Notes: generated by a model not told the origin, from the sequence alone. A DNA stretch of 64,000 bases from Desulfomicrobium baculatum DSM 4028 (GCF_000023225.1 NC_013173.1:1800501-1864500), one strand, 5' to 3'; shown: positions 25,484 to 34,596, numbered from the stretch's first letter. Made by a program: numbers and translations.

Positions 25484-27238
25484 ATGATTGCAGAGGCGAT
25501 AAACAAGGTCTGGCTCAAGCACTATGATCAGGAAGTCAGTCCGAGCCTGGACTATGAAACCGTTCCGCTCTTCGAAATTCTGGAGCGTGCGGCGGCCAGC
25601 TATCCGGACCGTCCAGCCATAGTCTTCAACAACTGGAGCGTGAGCTACAAAAAGCTCAAGCGTCTGGTGGATCTTGCCGCTGCCAACCTGAAAAAGGCCG
25701 GGGTCAAACCCGGTGAGCGGGTGGCCATCATGCTGCCCAACTGTCCGCAGACGGTCATCACCTACTGGGCCTGCCTCAAGCTCGGGGCCGTGGTCGTCAT
25801 GACCAATCCCTTGTACATGGAGAAGGAGCTGCTCCATCATTTCAACGATTCCGAGGCCAAAACCCTCATCACGTTGAATCTGCTCTGGAAACGCGTGGAC
25901 GCCCTGCGCTCCAGGCTGCACCTGCGGCGCATCTTCGTGACCTCCATCGCCGACTGTCTGAGCTTTCCGCTAAGCGTCCTCTACACGCTCAAATCCAGGC
26001 GCGAATACAAGCTCGAACCCATCCCGTACGACAGCACGCACGTGCTGCCCTGGAAAGGACTTCTCAAGCGGGCGACCATCGAACCGCCCCATCCCGTCGA
26101 TCCCGTGAAGGATCTGGCTGCGCTGCAATACACCGGCGGCACCACGGGCGTGTCCAAGGGCGTCATGCTGACCCATGCCAATCTGGGCTACAACGCCCAG
26201 CAGGCCCGGGCCATCCTGCACACCATCAAGGACTCGGGCGAGGTCATGCTCGGCCTTTTGCCTTTTTTTCACATTTACGGGCTGACTGTCTGCGTCAATT
26301 TCGGCACCCTCATCGGCGCGACGCTGGTACCCATGGCCAAGTTCGTGCCTCTGGACGTGCTTAAGACCATCCACAAGAAAAGACCGACCATCTTTCCCTG
26401 CGCGCCGTCGATCTTCATCGCCCTCTTGCAGCAGAAGAACCTGCACAAATATGATCTTTCCTCCGTGCGCTACTGCATCTCCGGCTCCGCGCCCATGCCT
26501 GTGCCGATCATGGAAAAATTCAACAGCCTGAGCAACGGGGCCAACATCATCGAAGGCTTCGGCCTGACCGAAGCGTCGCCCATCACGCACCTCAATCCCC
26601 TGCGCGGCAACAGCAAGAACGGCTCCATCGGTCTGCCCTTTCCCGACACCGACGCCGCCATCGTGGACATGGAAGTAGGTTCCCTGCCGCTGCCCGTGGG
26701 CAAGATAGGAGAACTTGTCGTGCGCGGCCCGCAGGTCATGCAGGGCTACTGGAAACGCCCCGACGAGACGGCCAGCGTGCTCAGAAACGGCTGGCTCTAT
26801 ACCGGCGACATCGCGTACATGGACGAGGACGGCTTTTTTTTCATCGTCGACCGCAAGAAGGATCTGATCATCACCGGCGGGTACAACGTCTACCCGCGCG
26901 AAATCGACGAAGTGCTGCATGAACACCCGGCCATCAAGGAGGCCGTCAGCGTGGGCATCACGCACAAGACCCGCGGCGAGATCATCAAAGCCTACATCGT
27001 GCTGCGCGAGGGCGAGAGCCTGACCAAAGCCGACGTCATCGCCTTCTGCAAGGAGAAGCTGGCCAATTACAAGGTGCCGAAACAGGTCGAGTTCAGGGAC
27101 GATCTGCCCAAGAGCATCGTCGGCAAGGTCCTGCGCCGGGTCATCCGCGAAGAAGAGGACCGCAAGGCTCACGATCATTGCGAGTGCAACGGAAACGGTG
27201 AAGACATTGAAGCAAACGGCGACGAGAAGGATCGATAG
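25484..27238 (+). CDS. fadD: Long-chain fatty acyl-CoA synthetase
   Basis: This ANL-superfamily ligase of 584 residues activates fatty acids with ATP and CoA. The AMP-binding motif is YTGGTTGVSKGVMLTHANL, followed by GFGLTEASP, LYTGDIAYMDEDG and the hinge DRKKDLIITGGYNVYPREID. The catalytic Lys lies near the end in LPKSIVGKVLRR. The protein ends with an unusual acidic and His/Cys-containing tail of about 25 residues after the normal C-terminal domain (AHDHCECNGNGEDIE). It appears to be a single gene. Confidence 0.92.
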   Translation: MIAEAINKVWLKHYDQEVSPSLDYETVPLFEILERAAASYPDRPAIVFNNWSVSYKKLKRLVDLAAANLKKAGVKPGERVAIMLPNCPQTVITYWACLKLGAVVVMTNPLYMEKELLHHFNDSEAKTLITLNLLWKRVDALRSRLHLRRIFVTSIADCLSFPLSVLYTLKSRREYKLEPIPYDSTHVLPWKGLLKRATIEPPHPVDPVKDLAALQYTGGTTGVSKGVMLTHANLGYNAQQARAILHTIKDSGEVMLGLLPFFHIYGLTVCVNFGTLIGATLVPMAKFVPLDVLKTIHKKRPTIFPCAPSIFIALLQQKNLHKYDLSSVRYCISGSAPMPVPIMEKFNSLSNGANIIEGFGLTEASPITHLNPLRGNSKNGSIGLPFPDTDAAIVDMEVGSLPLPVGKIGELVVRGPQVMQGYWKRPDETASVLRNGWLYTGDIAYMDEDGFFFIVDRKKDLIITGGYNVYPREIDEVLHEHPAIKEAVSVGITHKTRGEIIKAYIVLREGESLTKADVIAFCKEKLANYKVPKQVEFRDDLPKSIVGKVLRRVIREEEDRKAHDHCECNGNGEDIEANGDEKDR

Positions 27239-27291
27239 CCAGGCGCGTGTCGTTTTTTGCGACCGCCTGTGAAACGCCTGCCGGGCCACCC

Positions 27292-27320
27292 TTGACAGCC
27301 GCCGAGCCGGTACTTATTTC
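27292..27320 (+). promoter_or_regulatory. Sigma-70 promoter of the htpX riboswitch transcript
   Basis: TTGACA (27292-27297) and TATTTC (27315-27320) have a 17-bp spacer. The start point would be near 27327, directly before the riboswitch. Confidence 0.65.
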
Positions 27321-27330
27321 AATTAAATCA

Positions 27331-27478
27331 AAAAGGGGAGTAGCTAGCGGTTCCCGGGCCAACCCGGCAACCGACCCGTGGTTCGTCAGTACGGCGCATA
27401 CGCCCGGACCCGGGAATCCGACAACGGTCGAGATCAGCAAGACCTTTATCCACATGAACACGGGTAAAGGTCTTTTTC
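27331..27478 (+). ncRNA. yybP-ykoY (Mn2+) riboswitch with terminator, upstream of htpX
   Basis: The 5' conserved element AAAAGGGGAGTAGC (27331-27344) and the 3' conserved element AGCAAGACCTTT (27436-27447) match the two metal-binding loops of the yybP-ykoY family. Paired arms lie between them (GGTTCCCGGG and CCCGGGAATCC). AAGACCTTTA (27439-27448) can pair either with the 5' AAAGG or with TAAAGGTCTT (27465-27474), which is followed by a T tract. That is an on-switch: Mn2+ binding holds the 5' pairing and prevents the terminator. The next gene is htpX, 33 bases after the hairpin. Confidence 0.92.
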
Positions 27479-27506
27479 TTTACCCCGGATGTAAACGGAG
27501 AAAAAA

Positions 27507-28349
27507 ATGAACCTGCTGAAGACCACGTTTCTCTTGACCCTGCTGACGCTGCTGCTTGTCGCCATGGGCGGCGCCATCGGCGGCAAGTCCGGGATGATCA
27601 TCGCCTTTGTCATTGCCGGCGGCATGAACTTCTTTGCCTACTGGAACTCGGACAAGATCGTCCTCAAGATGTACAAAGCCCGCGAAGTGACTCGCGCCGA
27701 CAGTCCGGATTTCTACGGCATCGTCGAAAACCTGGCGCGCAAGGCGAACATGCCCATGCCCAAGGTCTACGTCATCCCGTCGGACAGCCCCAACGCCTTC
27801 GCCACCGGCCGCAACCCGGAGCATGCAGCGGTCGCCGCCACCACGGGCATCATGCGCATCCTCTCGCGCGACGAGCTTGAAGGAGTCATGGCCCACGAAC
27901 TGACTCACGTCATGAACCGCGACACCCTTATCGCCACCGTCGCCGCGACCATCGCCGGAGCCATCTCCATGCTCGGCAGCATGCTGCAGTGGGCGGCCAT
28001 TTTCGGCATGGGACGCAGCAACGACGAGGAAGGCGGCGGAAGCGTGCTCGGCAGCCTGGCCATGGCCATCATCGCGCCCATCGCGGCCATGCTCATCCAG
28101 ATGGCCGTTTCGCGTTCGCGCGAATTCATGGCCGACGAGGGCGGCGCGAAAATGTGCGGCAAACCGAAAGCCCTGGCCAGCGCGCTCATGAAGCTGCAGC
28201 AGTCCGCAACCAGAGCCCCCATGGAGGAAGCCACCCAGGCCACCTCGCACATGTTCATCGTCAATCCGCTCTCGGCATCAAAGCTGGCCAGCCTCTTTTC
28301 AACCCACCCCGCGACCGAAGACCGCGTGGCCAGACTCATGGCCATGTAA
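27507..28349 (+). CDS. htpX: Membrane zinc metalloprotease HtpX
   Basis: HtpX degrades damaged or misfolded inner-membrane proteins. The 280-residue protein has two N-terminal membrane helices (about residues 5-22 and 28-46). The zinc motif HELTH (His130, Glu131, His134) is followed by more hydrophobic segments (about 140-210) and the third-ligand region REFMADEGG. The gene follows a yybP-ykoY riboswitch and terminator, so expression should rise with manganese. A bidirectional terminator separates it from the convergent gene. Confidence 0.95.
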   Translation: MNLLKTTFLLTLLTLLLVAMGGAIGGKSGMIIAFVIAGGMNFFAYWNSDKIVLKMYKAREVTRADSPDFYGIVENLARKANMPMPKVYVIPSDSPNAFATGRNPEHAAVAATTGIMRILSRDELEGVMAHELTHVMNRDTLIATVAATIAGAISMLGSMLQWAAIFGMGRSNDEEGGGSVLGSLAMAIIAPIAAMLIQMAVSRSREFMADEGGAKMCGKPKALASALMKLQQSATRAPMEEATQATSHMFIVNPLSASKLASLFSTHPATEDRVARLMAM

Positions 28350-28368
28350 GGCTGGAATCTTTTCCTGA

Positions 28369-28409
28369 AAAAAGAGCCCTCTCCACACGCCGTGGAGGGG
28401 GCTCTTTTT
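28369..28409. terminator. Bidirectional terminator between htpX and the DUF3047 gene
   Basis: A long stem (AAAAAGAGCC..TCTCCAC with GTGGAGG..GGCTCTTTTT) has A/T tracts on both sides, so it can end both convergent transcripts. Confidence 0.85.
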
Positions 28410-28425
28410 GTTCAGGCAATCGTGA

Positions 28426-29112
28426 CTAGTGCTTTGAAAACCACGGCTGCCCGTACCAGGCCCGGGCGGATTGGCCCGAGTTGTCCGTGTCGGTCATGAT
28501 GGCAACGGCGTCGATTTCCTCGATATCCTCGCCAAAGACCTGTTTCCAGTCCTCGCGGATGTTGCGCTTTTCCGTGACCAGTTCGCCCACACGGGCGGTT
28601 CCGCTGCGCACCGCGACCATGTAGGCGCTCGACGTGAAGGCGTTGGGCCACATGGCGCCCTCGGGTTCGGTGCTGGACCAGGCGTAGGACAGGGCCTTGG
28701 TTTTCCAGAAGGCCAGCCCGCCCTTGGCCACCACGTAAATACGGGCCGGATAGTCATCCCCGCCCTTCTCGCGCTCGTTTACGCCCTGAAGCACGTTCTC
28801 CACCTTCCAGGACCAGTTGAGCCAAGGCGTTGCTCGAAGATCAATCGACTGCTCGAAAAATAGCCCCGAGGCCGTGCCGTTGCTTTCGGCCAGCAGCAGC
28901 TTCTCCTCTTGCAGCGGCGTATAGACAGTCCGCCCCACGAACTCCTTTTCCTTCCAGCCCGGATGTCCCGGCGCATAGAGGGCCGGAAGCCCGCCCGCAA
29001 GGGCCACGCACGCCCAGCCCATGAACACTGCGGCAAGCACCAGCCGCGCCCATGGACCCATTCCTGCATTTTGCTGGGCAGGCAGGAAAATTCTGCCGGA
29101 TCGTACACGCAT
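28426..29112 (-). CDS. Exported DUF3047 protein
   Basis: This is a 228-residue protein with an N-terminal signal sequence (MGPWARLVLAAVFMGWACVA within the first 40 residues) and a DUF3047 domain. The domain is recognised from LNWSWKVENVL, DDYPARIYVV, LSYAWSSTEPEG and DAVAIMTDTDNSG. No function is known for this family. The start is uncertain: ATG at 29112 is used, while 29061 gives a cleaner signal peptide and 29142 would overlap the divergent flgE start. Confidence 0.72.
   Translation of the reverse strand: MRVRSGRIFLPAQQNAGMGPWARLVLAAVFMGWACVALAGGLPALYAPGHPGWKEKEFVGRTVYTPLQEEKLLLAESNGTASGLFFEQSIDLRATPWLNWSWKVENVLQGVNEREKGGDDYPARIYVVAKGGLAFWKTKALSYAWSSTEPEGAMWPNAFTSSAYMVAVRSGTARVGELVTEKRNIREDWKQVFGEDIEEIDAVAIMTDTDNSGQSARAWYGQPWFSKH
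29053..29068 (+). promoter_or_regulatory. Possible sigma-54 promoter of flgE
   Basis: TGGACCCATTCCTGCA has GG and GC ten bases apart and a CTGCA -12 element. The predicted start is near 29079, about 56 bases before flgE. Hook genes are often sigma-54-dependent. The site lies inside the 5' end of the divergent DUF3047 gene. Confidence 0.35.
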
Positions 29113-29134
29113 TTTTTCAGTCCCGGAGGCATTC

Positions 29135-30676
29135 ATGAGCATCTCCTCTTCCCTTTATATCGGCACCACGGGGATCATGGCCCAACAGAAGAACATGGCG
29201 GTCATTTCCGACAACATAGCCAATGTGAGCACGGTTGGATTCAAATCCTCGCACATGATCTTCAATACCCTGATGAGCCAGCAGATGGGCTCGGCGAGCG
29301 TCAGCAACCAGGTCGGGCAAGGCGTCGGCGTCAGTTCCATTCTGTACGACATGTCGCTGGGAGCGCTGGAACCGACCAACACGGCCACCGATATCTCCAT
29401 CAGCGGCAAGGGATTTTTCATCGTCTCGCCCAACGGAAGCAGCGACCAGCATTATACCAGAGCCGGCAACTTCCGCTTCGACGCGGAAGGCTACCTGCGT
29501 GATCCGCAAGGGAACATCCTGCAGGGCTATCGGATGCCGGCGGAATCCATACTGGACACGGCGCCTGTCATTCCGCCCGCCGCAAGCGCTCCCATCACGG
29601 ACATCCGTCTCGACATGCAGGACGGCGGAGGTCCCGTCTCCGAACCCGAAGCGACGACGGAAATGCGCATGATGATCAACCTCGATTCAAGCTCGCAAGA
29701 ACGGAGCACCAGCACGACCAGCCCCTTCACGGCCCTCTTCGACAGCTGGGATGCGACGCAGCCGGAGCCTTTGGACGCGGGGGCCTACTCGTATCAATCG
29801 GCCATGAAGATCTACGATTCCGACGGCGGAGCGCATGAGGTCAGGGCCTATTTCGATCCTGTGCAGGACGGCGCGAGCGTCCCCAGCGGCAACCGCATGT
29901 GGGAATTTCTGGTCACCATCCCGCCCACGCAAGACGCCTCCGGCCTGGACACGAAAAAAGGCGTGCTCATGACCGGAACCCTGACCTTCACGGCATCGGG
30001 CGAACTGTTGAACATGAGCGCCTTCGAAGGCTCCTCCGACGACAAAAACAGCTGGGTCCCGGTCAATTTGTCCGAAGACGGCTACCCTGTCCTGAACGTG
30101 AACCTGGTCGGAGCGGAGCCCATCTCAAGCGCTCTGGACATGGGACTGCGCTCGAATTCCGGCTGGGCGCTGCCTGCGGGGGTGAACACCCTGGCCGATC
30201 TGGGCACGGCGATTTCGGATTTGCCTTCCTTGCAAAACGCGGACAGGCAGATCCTCTCGATCACCAATTTCAACTCCGGATCCAGCACCCTCTATCAATC
30301 CCAGAACGGATATGAACGCGGATTCCTGCAATCGGTCAGCGTGGACACCGCAGGAGTGCTCGTCGGCTACTTTTCCAATGGTCAGAATCAGGGCCTCTAC
30401 AAGATCCCCATGGCCGATTTCATCAATCCGCAGGGACTCTTTCGAGAAGGAGGAAACCTTTTTTCCGCCACCAAGGATTCCGGGGCCGTCTCTGTGGGTT
30501 GGGCCGGAGAAGGCAGGCTTGGAAGCGTCATCACCAGCAGCCTGGAAAATTCCAATGTCGACCTGGCCACCGAATTCGTGAACATGATCATCACTCAAAA
30601 AGGATTCGACGCCAACAGCAAGGTCATCACCACAGGCGACCAGGTCGTGCAGACGGCCATCCAGATGAAGAGATAG
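29135..30676 (+). CDS. flgE: Flagellar hook protein FlgE
   Basis: This 513-residue protein polymerises into the flagellar hook. The N-terminal rod motif (YIGTTGIMAQQKNMAVISDN, then IANVSTVGFKSS) and the C-terminal helix (VDLATEFVNMIITQKGFDAN, ending IQMKR) are intact, with the hook-specific domains between (ISGKGFFIVSPNG, YTRAGNFRFDAEGYL). GGAGG lies six bases before the ATG at 29135. No other flagellar gene flanks it, so it is an orphan copy or a second hook type. Confidence 0.93.
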   Translation: MSISSSLYIGTTGIMAQQKNMAVISDNIANVSTVGFKSSHMIFNTLMSQQMGSASVSNQVGQGVGVSSILYDMSLGALEPTNTATDISISGKGFFIVSPNGSSDQHYTRAGNFRFDAEGYLRDPQGNILQGYRMPAESILDTAPVIPPAASAPITDIRLDMQDGGGPVSEPEATTEMRMMINLDSSSQERSTSTTSPFTALFDSWDATQPEPLDAGAYSYQSAMKIYDSDGGAHEVRAYFDPVQDGASVPSGNRMWEFLVTIPPTQDASGLDTKKGVLMTGTLTFTASGELLNMSAFEGSSDDKNSWVPVNLSEDGYPVLNVNLVGAEPISSALDMGLRSNSGWALPAGVNTLADLGTAISDLPSLQNADRQILSITNFNSGSSTLYQSQNGYERGFLQSVSVDTAGVLVGYFSNGQNQGLYKIPMADFINPQGLFREGGNLFSATKDSGAVSVGWAGEGRLGSVITSSLENSNVDLATEFVNMIITQKGFDANSKVITTGDQVVQTAIQMKR

Positions 30677-30677
30677 C

Positions 30678-31493
30678 TTAAAGAAAGGCCTCGCCTCTGG
30701 CGACCAGGGTCACGGGTCCAAAAATCCAGACGCCGGGACCGTCACCGTCGGCGCGCACGCCGATCTCGCTGCCGCTGGGCTGCAGGACCCGCAGATCCGT
30801 GGGCAAATTTTTCCCACGCCCCAGCCACAGCGCCAAAGCCAGGCTGCCCGAACCGCAGCCGGTCTCGTAATGCGTAGAGGCGGTGGAACGCACCCAGACC
30901 ACGGGTTTGATGGCGCACGTGGGACTGGTCCGGTACCAGAGGCAGCCCACGGCCTCTTCATCCAGACCGAATTTCGCCCGCAGGGCAGCGCAGGCACTCT
31001 CGAAATCCTCGGCAAAAGGGTGCAGCTCCTCGTCAAGGCAGAGATGCGTGATGCCCGGCAGGCGCACCAGCCCAAGGCCCGGTTCCAGCTCCGAAATCCA
31101 GTCGTGCCTGCCGACGTCAGAAGATACTGGCAGCGGCATCTCGACCCAGCATTCATACCCATCCGCGGCGACCCGCAGCGCCACCGGACGATCAACGCCC
31201 GACACCCGAAGCTCCCCGCGCAGTTCCTCGCCGATCCGGGCCAGCCCAACGCCTTCCCGGGCCATGACCGCCGCAGCCGCGCGGCAGGCGTTCCCGCAGA
31301 ATTCACCGCCCATCATGTCGAGACGCACAGGGTCGGCCCCAAGGTCTAAAAAGCCGACCTGCTCGGCCTGCAGATGATTCGCATCCATAAGAAGCCGGGC
31401 AAGCTGCGCCCGTTGTCCAGGCGGCACCGCATCAAGGATGAGAATGGTCGCATTGCCGCCGGGACTTGCCTTGTAAAACCGAAGTGTACGCAC
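30678..31493 (-). CDS. DapF-fold amino acid epimerase/racemase
   Basis: This 271-residue protein has the DapF fold, in which two Cys residues perform cofactor-free racemisation. The first half carries FCGNACRAA and the second ETGCGSGSLALAL, so both catalytic Cys are present. The sequence around them (MMGGEFCGNA) differs from ordinary DapF (typically CGNGxR) and recalls DapF-like racemases such as the histidine racemase of opine metallophore synthesis. No opine synthase is nearby. It has a GTG start with AGGGGA upstream, and it ends one base from the convergent flgE stop. Confidence 0.8.
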   Translation of the reverse strand: MRTLRFYKASPGGNATILILDAVPPGQRAQLARLLMDANHLQAEQVGFLDLGADPVRLDMMGGEFCGNACRAAAAVMAREGVGLARIGEELRGELRVSGVDRPVALRVAADGYECWVEMPLPVSSDVGRHDWISELEPGLGLVRLPGITHLCLDEELHPFAEDFESACAALRAKFGLDEEAVGCLWYRTSPTCAIKPVVWVRSTASTHYETGCGSGSLALALWLGRGKNLPTDLRVLQPSGSEIGVRADGDGPGVWIFGPVTLVARGEAFL

Positions 31494-31615
31494 GTTGTTC
31501 CCCTTGTGATCAAAGCGTGCAAAGCTACCTCAAGCCCACCTCGCGGGCAAGGCGGTATTGACCCCTCTGTCGCCCGTGCGTAGGACGGTTTTTTCACTTC
31601 CACCCCCGAAATCAC

Positions 31616-32407
31616 ATGACATCATATCTGAACGCCATCATCCTGGGCATTGTCGAAGGCCTGACCGAATTTCTGCCCGTCTCTTCCACCGGGCACCTGA
31701 TCATCGCCGGACACCTGCTCGATTTCACCGGCCCCAAGGCCGAAACCTTCAGCATCGTCATCCAGCTCGGGGCCATCCTGGCCGTGGTCGCCCTCTACTG
31801 GCCAACCTTCTGGGGGCTTGTACGCCCGACAAAGCGACCCTTCAGCGGCATGCGCGGCCTGATCCTGCTTTTTCTGACCTCTCTGCCGGCAGCCATGCTC
31901 GGACTCTTTGCCCACTCGGCCATCAAGGAGCATCTCTTTTCTCCCGTGACCGTGGCCTTTGCCCTGGCTGCCGGAGCCCTGGCCATTCTCATGGTTGAAA
32001 GAATGCCCGCCAAAAACCGGGTCACAAGCCTGGACGAGATCACCCCGGCCCTGGCGCTGGGCATCGGCTGCTTTCAGTGCCTGTCCCTGTGGCCCGGATT
32101 TTCGCGCTCCGCCGCGACCATCATGGGCGGCATGATCCTTGGCGCCGGGCGCCGCACCGCCGCCGAGTACTCCTTTGTCGCCGCCGTGCCCATCATGTTC
32201 GCGGCCACGGGCTACGACATGCTTAAAAGCTGGCGTCTTTTCAGCCCCGATGACTTTCTTATCCTGGGCGTTGGTTTCGCCGTGTCCTTTGTCTCGGCCT
32301 GGCTCGCGGTCAAGGGCTTTATCGCGCTGCTGGGCCGCCTGACCCTGCGCCCCTTCGCCTGGTACCGCCTGGCCCTGGCCCCGGTCGTGCTCTGGATCTT
32401 CTGGTGA
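31616..32407 (+). CDS. uppP: Undecaprenyl-diphosphatase (BacA family)
   Basis: UppP removes a phosphate from undecaprenyl diphosphate to recycle the lipid carrier of cell-wall synthesis. The 263-residue membrane protein has the two family signatures GIVEGLTEFLPVSSTGHLI and PGFSRSAATIMGGM (with the catalytic Glu, Ser and Arg), and about seven helices. The upstream ribosome site is weak. The stop overlaps the GTG start of the CYTH gene, beginning a three-gene unit that runs to the aminopeptidase. Confidence 0.95.
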   Translation: MTSYLNAIILGIVEGLTEFLPVSSTGHLIIAGHLLDFTGPKAETFSIVIQLGAILAVVALYWPTFWGLVRPTKRPFSGMRGLILLFLTSLPAAMLGLFAHSAIKEHLFSPVTVAFALAAGALAILMVERMPAKNRVTSLDEITPALALGIGCFQCLSLWPGFSRSAATIMGGMILGAGRRTAAEYSFVAAVPIMFAATGYDMLKSWRLFSPDDFLILGVGFAVSFVSAWLAVKGFIALLGRLTLRPFAWYRLALAPVVLWIFW

Positions 32408-33045
32408 GCGCGCTGGGCATCGAGCACGAGGCAAAATTCATGCTCGGCGACTGCCGGGACATGGAGCCCCGACTGCGCAGTCTGGGCAGGCTCTGCACGC
32501 CGTGGCATTTCGAGTCCAACACGGTTTACGACCGCGACGGCGAATTGGCCGCCTCCGGACGCCTGCTGCGCCTGCGCTGCGCCCACGCCGCGACCCAAAC
32601 TTCGACCCTGACTTTCAAGGAGCCTGCGCCGGACCACGAGAATAAAGGAATCAAGAGCCGCATCGAGCGGGAGATCATAGTCCAGGACCCGAACGCCATG
32701 GACGCCATCCTGCGCGGACTGGGCTATGCGCCGCGGCTGCGCTACGAGAAATTCCGCGCCGTCTGGGAGTTACCGCAAGGCCTTGTCTTCCTGGACATTC
32801 TGCCCTTCGGCCATTTTCTTGAAATCGAGGCTGAGCCTCAGTCGATCACCGACATCGCGCAAGCGATCGGCCTTGAGCCAGGCTCCGCCATGGACAAAAG
32901 CTATCACAGCCTGCACCGGTCCTGGCGCAGGCGGCAAGGCCTCGCCCCGCTGGACGATTTCGTCTTCGACGAGGCCGAGCGCCACCTACTGACCATTCGC
33001 CTGGGAGTACTCCCAAGGCCTCAAGGAGAAATACATGCTGACTGA
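32404..33045 (+). CDS. CYTH-domain protein (class IV adenylate cyclase / triphosphatase-like)
   Basis: This 213-residue CYTH-fold protein belongs to a superfamily containing class IV adenylate cyclases and small triphosphatases. The N-terminal ExExK motif is IEHEAKF. Later strands supply charged tunnel residues (RLLRLRC, TLTFKEPAP, IKSRIEREI, YEKFRAVWEL, LDILPFGHFLEIEA). The pattern with a C-terminal helical part matches CyaB-like members best, but the substrate cannot be fixed. The GTG start shares bases with the uppP stop (GTGA), and the end overlaps the aminopeptidase gene by 11 bases. Confidence 0.87.
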   Translation: MSALGIEHEAKFMLGDCRDMEPRLRSLGRLCTPWHFESNTVYDRDGELAASGRLLRLRCAHAATQTSTLTFKEPAPDHENKGIKSRIEREIIVQDPNAMDAILRGLGYAPRLRYEKFRAVWELPQGLVFLDILPFGHFLEIEAEPQSITDIAQAIGLEPGSAMDKSYHSLHRSWRRRQGLAPLDDFVFDEAERHLLTIRLGVLPRPQGEIHAD

Positions 33046-34252
33046 TATCCAACTCGAAAAATACGCGAAAGTCCTGTTCTGGGGCATGCAGAAAGCCCGC
33101 GTCACCCCCTTTGCGCCGGGAGACATCGTCCTTGTGCGTACGGACCTTGCGGCCCTGCCCCTGGCCGAAAAGATGCAGTCCCTGATCCTCGCGCAGGGCC
33201 TCAATCCCGTGCTGCGCATCAATCCCCCGAGCACCCTGGAGAAAGGCTATTTCAGCCTCGCTTGGCAAGAGCAGCTCTCTTTTGTCATCCCCGGCGACCG
33301 CGAACTCTATGAGCACCTGGCCGGGCTGATTTCTCTGCTGGCTCCGGACTCCATCACGCACTTGAAAGACATCCCGCCGACCAAGATCGCCACCTTCTCC
33401 CTGGCTCGCAAATACCTGCGCGACATTCTGGACAAACGCGAAGCCACCCGGCAATTCGGCTGGACCCTCTGCCTCATGCCCACCCCGGCCCTGGCCGAAA
33501 ACGCGGGACTTTCCCCGGAGGATTACGCAGCCCAGATCATACGCGCGTCCTACCTGGACGAAGCCGACCCCGTGGCCACCTGGGAGGAAATTTTCCGAGA
33601 GGCTCATGGCGTCAAGGAATGGCTCAACGGCATGGATGTGGAGTATTACCATGTGCAGTCCGCTTCCACGGACCTTAAAATCCACCCCGGAGAGTCCCGT
33701 TGCTGGATCGGCATCTCGGGACACAATATCCCAAGCTTCGAGCTCTTCATCTCACCGGATTACCGCCTGACCGAGGGCACCTACCACGCCGACCAGCCTT
33801 CCTACCGCAGCGGCAACCTGGTCAGCGGCGTGACCCTGGAATTTTCCGCAGGCCAGGCCCGGGTGGTCAAGGCGGATCAGGGCGAGGAGTTTGTGCGCTC
33901 GCAACTGGAAATGGACCCGGGCGCGTGCCGGCTTGGCGAATTTTCGCTGACCGACAAGCGTTTCTCGCCCATCAACGCCTTCATGGCGCACACGCTTTTC
34001 GACGAGAATTTCGGCGGCGAACACGGCAACTGCCATGTCGCGGTGGGAGCATCCTATGCCGACACCTACGCGGGAGATCCGGCGGAACTGACGGATGAAC
34101 GCAAAAAGGAGCTGGGCTTCAACGATTCGGCCTTGCACTGGGACCTGGTCAATACCGAACCCAAAAAAGTGACCGCTTTCCTGCGCGGCGGCACGAAAAC
34201 GGTCATTTACGAGGACGGCATGTTCACCATGCCGGATGAGGCCCGGCTCTAG
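33035..34252 (+). CDS. M29-family leucyl aminopeptidase (thermophilic-type)
   Basis: This is a 405-residue metallo-aminopeptidase of family M29. The C-terminal catalytic half has the family's metal-binding region: MAHTLFDENFGGEHGNCHVA, then ASYADTYAG and DSALHWDLV with candidate Glu, His and Asp ligands. The N-terminal half is the usual dimerisation and substrate domain. AAGGAGA lies before the ATG. It is translationally coupled to the CYTH gene upstream and converges with the Hpt gene, overlapping it by four bases. Confidence 0.9.
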   Translation: MLTDIQLEKYAKVLFWGMQKARVTPFAPGDIVLVRTDLAALPLAEKMQSLILAQGLNPVLRINPPSTLEKGYFSLAWQEQLSFVIPGDRELYEHLAGLISLLAPDSITHLKDIPPTKIATFSLARKYLRDILDKREATRQFGWTLCLMPTPALAENAGLSPEDYAAQIIRASYLDEADPVATWEEIFREAHGVKEWLNGMDVEYYHVQSASTDLKIHPGESRCWIGISGHNIPSFELFISPDYRLTEGTYHADQPSYRSGNLVSGVTLEFSAGQARVVKADQGEEFVRSQLEMDPGACRLGEFSLTDKRFSPINAFMAHTLFDENFGGEHGNCHVAVGASYADTYAGDPAELTDERKKELGFNDSALHWDLVNTEPKKVTAFLRGGTKTVIYEDGMFTMPDEARL

Positions 34253-34596
34253 TCCGCGCAAAACCTGCGCATGGACTCCAGGGTCTCTTCACAGACCAGG
34301 GTCAGCTCCGTGCGCAGGGCATCGATCCGGTCCCGCGACCGGGCCTTGGCGACCCGCTCCAGCTCGGCGGCAAGCCCGCAGAGCCGGGTCGCCCCCACCG
34401 TGGCCGAAGCGCCTTTCAGGGAATGGGCGGTGCGCTCGATCTGGTAGAATTCACCCTGACTCGCAAACTCCTCGATACTGCGCAACTTCTTGGGCGCATC
34501 GTCGATGTAGAGCTGAAAAAGATTGGCCAGCAGTTCCCGGTCTCCGGACATGCGCTCCAGCGTTTCTTCAATGGAAAGCAGCGGTATATCAGACAC
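34249..34596 (-). CDS. Hpt (histidine phosphotransfer) protein
   Basis: This is a 115-residue stand-alone Hpt domain, a four-helix bundle carrying the phospho-acceptor His58 in RTAHSLKGASATVGA. It has no other domain. It could relay phosphate from one of the hybrid kinases (two are encoded within 30 kb), but no pairing can be read from the sequence. It is a single gene. Confidence 0.9.
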   Translation of the reverse strand: MSDIPLLSIEETLERMSGDRELLANLFQLYIDDAPKKLRSIEEFASQGEFYQIERTAHSLKGASATVGATRLCGLAAELERVAKARSRDRIDALRTELTLVCEETLESMRRFCAD

